Of a stretch of DNA of 64,000 nucleotides, positions 56,541-64,000 are shown piece after piece. The stretch's first letter is position 1; each line of letters begins with the position of its first letter. The translations under genes and the position numbers were made by a program. This DNA comes from Acorus gramineus (lineage: Eukaryota; Streptophyta; Magnoliopsida; Acorales; Acoraceae). The notes under the pieces are model-generated. The model saw only the letters and a list, made by a program, of their open reading frames with translations, ran no database searches and was not told the origin of the DNA. Where the stretch lies: NCBI GenBank assembly GCA_030737835.1, contig CM060855.1, positions 19,056,162 through 19,120,161 of the forward strand, written 5' to 3'.

Positions 56541-57682
56541 TATAATTAATTGATAAATAAGTACGCAATAGATGGAAACTAGAAATATCTCGGAATCTTT
56601 TTTTAAATAATACATAAAACTTTAATAAAGAAATTTTAAAAAAGATTTTGTTCTTTGCTTATTAAAATCATACTTTTGTACTAAAAGCTTAAACAATTTT
56701 CTTTTGATTAAGCATATTTTTTTGGGATTGTTTAAATACAAGTTTGATTTTTTCAATTTTTGCATAAGTAAAAGCGAGTCCAAAATAGGTTTCAAAACAA
56801 TGTCAATATATCAAGTTGTTCTTAAAAATGAAATTTTGAGCAATTCCATTCACATACAACATGGAAGATGCGATCTGTAGGCATGTTCAGATTTGATAAC
56901 CTTAATTCACAGGAGCAATATAAACAAAGCCATGTGCCTTAATCATCCGCTCTTATAAAATATAAAAAAAAAAAAGCAAGTGAACAGATAACTAGTTTTA
57001 GATACAAGAGTATATATTATCATTAATTATAAAAGTACCAAATTAGTCTCTTTTTTTTTTAAATGGAGCCCCAACCAAATCCACAATCATATATATAATG
57101 TTATATTCAATGAAATATACACTGATTATATTCATATATAAGTTGTATTATTGATTGGTAAATTATATTCATAGTTAACATATCGTTTCTCAACATTGTT
57201 ATGATATTCATTATATAGGGCGAAGATTTTGAATTTGGAAAAAAGAAAAGAAAAAAAAAAAAGACTCCCCATATGCTAGGTTCATGGGGAGTCTAGCCAG
57301 TATGATTGTGGACCAAATTTTGTGAAAAAATGTCCACTTATATTTCCTAGTTGGAAAATGTTAGACCAACCAAAACTCAGATCTCATATGTTTTTATTTT
57401 TTAAAAATAGTAAACATCATCTAACGAGGTATATAATTTGATAAGAAATGCACATCGCTCTATTTCGAATTAAATGGACCCATTTCAGACATGGGTCATC
57501 ATAGTCTGGTCAGTACGATTGTCGGAAGCCCATTTGTATTAACTAGTTAGTTTGGGCTATATACAGTGATTCACTATACGCAGGACTTGAAGCTCCTCAA
57601 GAATCTTTATACAACGTCTAACAAAAACCATAAAAAGATAAACAAATGGGTGGCCCATGAATCTTTAAAACATACATCAAAA

Positions 57683-60145
57683 CTATTGAATACTAATATC
57701 AACTCTCAAATGAAGCACATCATCAACCAAGTAAGAGCAGATATCAACCACAGGTACTGACCACACCATGCCATAGCAGTCACGGCCACATCTCCTCCTC
57801 TTGCTCACAAACCCCCCAGACTCCCCCTCCCTCACAAAAAACTCATAATCATCGAAACCAACACCGTTCAAACACTCCAACGACGTCCCGAAAACCCTCG
57901 CATACCTAGTCGCCATCACCCGAAACGTCTTCCCGCGCACGCGAAACATCTGAGACCAAATCTCCGCGTAGGGGGGCAACAGATTCTCGTGTTCGTCGCA
58001 CTTGATCTCCAAATACGCACTGACCTTCACCGCGAACTCGACGATTCTCACGAGCGAACAACGCAGCGCATTCGGCGTGGCAAAGCACGGGTTCTTGGAC
58101 CGGAGATACAGAGCGTCCATGACCAGCGCACACACGATGTCCGGGTCGAGGTCCTCGTCCTTGCGTTGCAGGATCTCCCGCAGCTTGCAATCCGTCATGC
58201 AGGGCGGGTACACGTAGTACGCGAGGTTCGAGCGGAGGATCTCGCGCCGGTCCTCGAGTGATGGGTACCGGGCCCGCGCCCACCCGAGGAGTATGTCGTA
58301 GGCCTCGTCTTCGGTGATTTGGAGCTCGTCCTCGCATATGATGGTGTCGAACGTGGCGAAGGGGAAGTGGGTCACCTCTTCCTTGAGGCGGAATGGGTTG
58401 TCCTTGTAGCGCGACACGAGGAACTTTTTCGCGGCCACGATTACCTACAGAGATGGAATCAGAATTTTATTTAAGGGGGACTGAATTAAAAATTTTAAGT
58501 AAAACTTTTATATTAGAAAATTATATCTCCTGCATAACCCTTTCACGTATTGAAATACATGCTGTTTTAAAAAATAAAGTATATATTGAGATATAATAGT
58601 GCATTGTATACCGCTTTTGAATATTGAGATTTAAAAAATTCTTAATTTTCATACACTATAATAATGTGTTGTATACAGCTTCTGAATTGTAAACCGCAAT
58701 ACAAAATGGACTGGGTGTATCAGCATTCTTTTATATTTGACAAAAAAAAATGTTGAAGAAAATATTGTATAAAACAAGTAAGTTCTATTCAAAATACATA
58801 AATAAATATTAATGTTTTCATTAAACATATAGAGAAGAATGACATAAATATGAACGAAAAAGAATATAGAGTAAAATTCTCTCATTGTTATATTTTGTGT
58901 AGATAATAACCTCATTGTTCGTTTCTGTGACTGAATATTTTTACTTAGCCTATCAAACCCGTGAATTATGTCTAGGACCCTGAAGCATATGGACTTCATT
59001 CCCAAAAACCCATTGTATATTATTTTTGGGTCCCACTGTCTGAACACTTAAATATACCGTTATATTTTCTATTTTTACCCATCTTTCACAGTTTATATAC
59101 ATTGTTAACAAGTTAGTATACAATGTTAAAAATATGAAGACATAGGCAAAAGAGGAAAAAAAAAAAAAAGGTAAAAAATAACCCCCATTGGATGAAAAAC
59201 CCCAGAACTAATACCCCAACTAACCCAGGAACTTAAAAATAAGTCCAGATGTTTCAAGCACTTAAAATTAATTCAGGGGTTCCGTGGAGGATCTGAAGTT
59301 AATTTCTCTAATATTTTTTAGGAAAAAGATACACGCAACCCCCATTACAGCCCCAATTGTAGTCCATCCTTTTTTTCTTTTTCAAAAAAATCATACACTC
59401 ACATTTTGAAATGCATGTTGTTATATGAAATGAAGTATATACTGAGATACATTAGTATATTATTTTTCATGGTGAAAAAGTGAAAAAAATAATTTGGGTC
59501 ATATAATATGATAGAACCCCATACACTATGATAGTACAGTACATATCACGTTATCATAACGTATAGAGCTATAAAACAGACTGAAAAATAGACTGCATGT
59601 ATTAGCGCTCTATTTTTTAAGTTCCCAGAGAGCTTCAAATTGTCTTTTCAAAAGTGTAACATTTTCCTATTTTTAAAAGTTAAAAAGAGCTTAAGTACCT
59701 GTTTGATTGGTTCAATCACCAAGACCTCTGGGGAAAGCTCCAAACAATAGGAGGCTGATTCAAAAGTCATGGTAGAGAGAGCCAATTCCATGCAATGTTG
59801 GACACAGGAAGGGACATCATATTTGTCAGCAACAATGAGCAGACTGAGCAGAGCTGGGAGAGATTCAGATATCTCGTTAGAAATTTTTTTATTGCGCATA
59901 AACTTCAATAGCTCGACCACTTCGCCTATCTCGTCCTCATCGATGTTGATGATCACTTCGTCGCTCGCGTCGGTCTCGCGCATTCCATTTGTGAAGAGCT
60001 TTAAGAAGAATTCGCTTTCGCCTTTCAGTTGCTCAGTATTTATGTGAAGGGCAATTCTGGGCTGCATTTTCCATTCAGATTTTGATACTTTGATCCGAAG
60101 CGTACGGTCTGTGGAGTTGGTCTTATGAAAGCCAAAGTCATTGTT
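57683..60145 (-). CDS. BTB/BACK-domain protein, LRB/POB1-like, divergent copy 3
   Basis: Two exons are clear. 59699-60145 runs from acceptor TTGCAG to donor CAG/GTACTT and encodes 149 residues (NNDFGFHKTNSTDRTLRI at the start of the BTB part, then ELLKFM and VADKYDVPSCVQ). 57683-58444 runs from acceptor TGTAG to a stop (253 residues, with GWARARYPSLEDRREIL in the BACK region and a C-terminal domain ending DDVLHLRVDISIQ). They join in phase 0 as IKQ-VIVAAKKF. Copies 1 and 2 have no intron at this point. The 5' exon with the start codon was not found. The BTB part is weaker than in copies 1 and 2, with STDRTL in place of FSDRLL. The downstream exon is markedly GC-richer than its surroundings. 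As for the others, a CUL3-adaptor role is inferred from the family. Confidence 0.75.
58540..58717. mobile_element. MITE, CACGCA-ended family, partial copy
   Basis: The right half, with ATAATGTGTTGTATACAGCT and AAAATGGACTGGGTGTAT, matches the right ends of the copies at 23909 and 59332. The left end is missing or degraded. It lies in the intron of BTB copy 3. Confidence 0.45.
59332..59599. mobile_element. MITE, CACGCA-ended family, copy in the intron of BTB copy 3
   Basis: The left end CACGCAACCCCCATTACAGC and the inverse of the right end (CATGCAGTCTATTTTTCAGT) pair imperfectly. TA flanks it at 59330-59331 and 59600-59601. It is the same length class and internal sequence as 23909-24162. Confidence 0.6.
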
Positions 60146-63100
60146 CTGCAATAAAAACAAAAACAAATGCAATTCAAAAAAATGTTTCACTCGGTATCGG
60201 TTGTAAACACGTTTCGAAAAATATGAAGTTTTAAAAAACATAATTTATTGTACAAAAAGTCAAATTTAGTTTTTTTTTTTTTAAAGCAAAATCACCCTTA
60301 AATGCGCTTCCAAATGCTTTTAGCCATTTTCACGGTATTAAACGAATATGTGAAATATCTGATCGAGTATATGTTTGGTTAAGAAAATATATGTTCCATT
60401 AGAAAAAATATAAGAAGGTATATATTATTTTTTTTCCAACGTATATTTTTTATTTTTTTATGAAAATATGTAATTTATTAGATAAATATATAAATTAAAA
60501 AAAATTAAGACATGATTGCAAAAGTGACGCAAGAATCATTGTGGGTGATATATTTTTCTTGAAAGAAAATGATTGAGGTGATTGTGAATCATGTATAGAC
60601 GCACTTAATATTAAATTTTTTTGGTAGATCAATTTAATGCTTTAATACGATACCTTATTTATAAAATTAATCCATTTGTATATATTGAAGAATATATTTA
60701 TTTTTCATGTGGTAATGATTATAACAATGTGCCTTAATCATCAGCTCATATAAAAAGAAATGATAACTGAATTTGTAATTTAGATTTGGAAAATTATGTT
60801 TTGATCACTAAAAAATTTATTCATTCAACCAAATATTTAATCAAAGATCTTACTGAACATTTAAAAATTAATATTTTTCTTCCATATATATATAAATATA
60901 AAGAGAGAGAAACCCATACTGATTTAAATAAGCTCAATAGTCCTCCCATGGCGACTTTATTAATTCACCCCAATTTGTAGATTTCCTGCATATGCGAAAT
61001 AAAAATAAGTTATATTCCTAAAAAAGATAATATAATTATTAATCTATTGCACATAGATATTTTAAAATTGAAAAATTAAACAATAAAAAATCTAAAAGAC
61101 AAAAATTAATATGAATTAAACTAATTAATTTAATTTTTAATGGTTTTAATGCTCAAGTCATTTAAGATAAATACAATTTTTAAGTTGGAAAAAAGTTGTC
61201 AAAATTAAAAAAAAAAATTATAATGTTATGGACATGACATATGCTACTTCATATACGAAAGTACGTATGAGTTAACAACATAGCGACTAATTTAAGATTT
61301 TTGAAAAGCTAAAAAAATCTAGTGATCGTAAAAATAAGGGGTTGAAAAAATTACTTGGCATTAATTTCCTCATCAACTATAAGAAATTAAATTTGAAATA
61401 TAAAACATATTGCTTAACATGTTTTCTTTAGTAGAAGGGATAATGTTACTTGCAACCCCTTTTCCAACCCCAATTGCAGCACACACATATTTTTATTTTT
61501 TAAAGAAATAGTATACATCATTTAATGAGATCATACATGATTTTATATATATATAAAAAAAAAGCGAAACATATACTCCTATGAATTGTATTGATACATT
61601 TATATACAATATAAAAATTTATATCAAAGCATATATCTCGTTAACGTAATCATATGACACTAACGAAGCATATAGGTTTGGAATTGAGGTTGCTCGCTAT
61701 GTGTTATAGTAGAAGATATATACAGTACAACACTCAATTTTCGATCATTGTTTATAGATATTAATGAAAAAAATAGAAATTTTAATAAAAAAGAGCTCAA
61801 ACGTATAAGAACTTGAAAGCATCCATTGATTAAGAGTCTAAAGAGAGATGCTACAAATTATTTTAAAATAATTGCTTACCAAAAAAAAAAAAAAATTCAA
61901 AGAGTTCATCAATAACAAATACTTTGGTCTCTAAATCAGTCTAAATATCAATAATTTTCAATGAAACAATTATATCAACATTATAAACAAAAAAATAGAT
62001 TTCATTGTGCATGTCAATACAAACATCATGTGAAGAACAAAACCCACAAAATAAATTTAATCAATAACCAAATAATCAATTGAAGACTGAAAAGACAAAG
62101 AGAACTTCCGAAGAGCTCTTGATCAGGTATAATATATAGTATTTGATTTTTTTATTTTTTATTTTTTTTGTTAACCTTTATATTCTGTGTTTAATTGTTT
62201 GTTTTAAACTAAACTTCGTAAACAAAAAAAATTACACTTCAATCACCTAAATAAATATATATTTTTTAAAAATTGAAAACTGGTTTAAAAATTTATATAA
62301 TAAAAAAAAATTCACCATCATGGTTTTACTACTACATTATGTGAAAACGAACAGAAATTAAAAAAACACCAAAACATATTGAACAATAAATTCTTATTTT
62401 TTCATCTAATATGAAAACAATTAAAAGAAAAAATTGAAAACACTTACGGGTTCTTTCGCTTCTCTTTTTATGCTCAGCTGCGATGTTGGAAAATTCAAAA
62501 TTCAATATCTGATGTTTTATGTGAATTTTATATTATTATTTTTTTTTTGTTCGTTCACCTTTAATTTATATATGTTTTCATTTAAATGAAAATATCTAAT
62601 CTAACCAACTTAATATTATAATCTGTACGTTGGGATCCTTGAAATATGTAGTTAATACATCTCATGGGAAATTACTTTTCACACCCTAAACAAATATGTT
62701 TTTGCAAAGAGGACTGTTTTTATTTGTTTACATAAATAAGGGGCTCTATATAGATTTTTTTTTCTCATGGAAATAAATATATACTTTTTAATTAAATAAT
62801 TGTACGGCCAAGTTTTCATTTCATTGTGTGATCCGATGAGGGCTTTGTTTCTTTTGTTTAATTTAAGAGATACAGTAGGTATCTATTATTTAGTTATTAA
62901 AGAGAAAGGTGAGTCAGTTTTTTCTTTCTGTTTTTACACTTTCATAAATTTAATAATTGCTCTATTTATTCAAAATTTACGATTTCAAATCAGATGAATT
63001 ATAAATATATTTTAAGATTTCAAAATCAAATTTAAATAAATCACATGAATATATTCAAATTAAAGATATTCATTAAATCTATCTCAATTGAAACCCGTAA

Positions 63101-63570
63101 AGATTTGTTACATTATTTTTATTATTTATGAAAAAATATAGTATATGGTATACAAATCTATTAACCTACAGATTAAATGAAATGAGTTTTTTGGATGGTT
63201 TGATTTTCAATAAACATTTCATCTATGTTGTGTTATTAATATCAATATTATAGTAAATATGGTACCTTTACATTCACATGCATTTGATACATGAATATAA
63301 CTAGTATATAGTGTATACTGCAGTATCACAATGTATGAAACTTAATTTTTTATTTTAAAAAAAAACAATTAGTATATCTCAGTGTAAACTTTTTTAAAAG
63401 TATATATTTTAAATAGGTGAGTTTATATTATTTTTTAAAAAAAGAAATCAATGATGATTGCGATGAGACTCCATACAGAGTTGTTGGACATATCATTTTC
63501 CTTATTTAAAGTATTGATATTTTTTTAAACATTTCTACAATGAGATGTCTTAGAAATTAAATAAATCTAA
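60146..63570. other. AT-rich 5' flank of BTB copy 3, no gene recognised
   Basis: The missing 5' exon of copy 3 may lie here, but I could not find an ATG followed by a donor in the right phase. A possible donor GTAAGT on the minus strand near 62450 lacks a usable ATG upstream. A phrase CAACCCC.TTTCCAACCCCAATTG at 61450 with GTATACATCATTTAA resembles degraded MITE ends. Otherwise it is long A/T runs. Confidence 0.45.
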
Positions 63571-63795
63571 GGATGCGTTTAGATATAAGGTTGAAACACT
63601 GAAATTCTTAAAATCTTATGTTTCAAACTCAGCTTTTGAAAAGCTATGTTTTATTCGATTTTCAACCGCAAGATTTTTTGACATAAAAATAAAGATTGTT
63701 GTTTGAAAAGCTAAACGCTGAAATATGTTTGGATCTGATTGAGAATTTTTAGCTTTTCAAATGCATAATCTACTTAAACTCATATCCAAACACCC
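63571..63795. mobile_element. PIF/Harbinger-like MITE
   Basis: The left end GGATGCGTTTAGATATAAGG and the inverse of the right end (GGGTGTTTGGATATGAGT) are imperfect inverted repeats. TAA flanks both sides (63568-63570 and 63796-63798). The interior has inverted AAGCT-rich stretches. The remaining 200 bp of the window hold nothing recognisable. Confidence 0.55.
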
Positions 63796-64000
63796 TAAAA
63801 TTAAAAAAAAAAAAAAAAAAGAATCATTATGGGTCCCTCTGACCATCTGTCTATATTTTTAGGTCTTTAAAACTTTTTAATTTTTAAGTCCCAAGAACAA
63901 TTTTTTGGGGTCCCATAATTAATTTTCCCAAACTAAAAAGATACTCTATCGAACAAAAAAAAATCAATTGGAAATCTACTTTTTTGAAGAATTAGTGTAC

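Larger units (their letters stand above)
47608..56960 (-). other. remnant intron of BTB copy 4
   Basis: Pieces at 47608-47759, 53975-54393, 54790-54990 and 56570-56950 match the introns of copies 1 and 2. Examples are GTACATGGTATTGATGTCTC, GTGGTCAACTGGGATAG, GTGGGAATGATTTATGAA and TTCACA(T/C)ACAACAT. Between them lie the copia element, an RNase H-like fragment and a terminal-inverted-repeat element. No exon 1 was found at the far end. Confidence 0.65.

Overview
This is nuclear DNA of a flowering plant. The coding genes are interrupted by spliceosomal introns. They include a plant-type terpene synthase and LRB/POB1-type BTB proteins. The rest is AT-rich and full of nested plant transposons. 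I cannot name the species. There is no CRISPR array, operon, tRNA or rRNA gene.

Layout. (1) 0.8-6.5 kb: an apparently complete seven-exon sesquiterpene-type terpene synthase on the minus strand. Its first exon lies 3.3 kb upstream of the second, across an intron stuffed with repeats. (2) 6.5-14.7 kb: intergenic DNA with MITEs, a CACTA-like fragment, a solo LTR with a perfect target duplication, and two orphan relics of terpene synthase first exons on the plus strand (12.0 and 13.2 kb). (3) 14.7-19.4 kb: a solo LTR split by a second, 3.7-kb solo LTR. (4) 21.6-60.1 kb: a tandem array of BTB/BACK genes on the minus strand, made of two long open copies (21.6 and 30.5 kb), two broken copies (26.3 and 44.3-47.6 kb) and a more divergent copy with an extra intron (57.7-60.1 kb). 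The copies share introns, promoters and older MITE insertions, so whole gene-plus-flank units were duplicated. Later insertions sit in and between the copies: a LINE 3' end, SINEs, two more members of the 3-3.7-kb solo-LTR family, a hAT-like element with long inverted repeats, and a Ty1/copia element with both LTRs. (5) 60.1-64.0 kb: AT-rich DNA with MITEs and no gene I can support.

The terpene synthase would make a terpene in the cytosol. The BTB proteins are expected to be substrate adaptors of CUL3 ubiquitin ligases. Nothing suggests that the two families work in one pathway. The most interesting content is how the locus grew: array expansion of BTB genes with very short candidate first exons, intron loss in some copies, and a family of long solo LTRs carrying GC-rich islands, each still framed by an exact 5-bp target duplication. 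I found no convincing new biochemical system.
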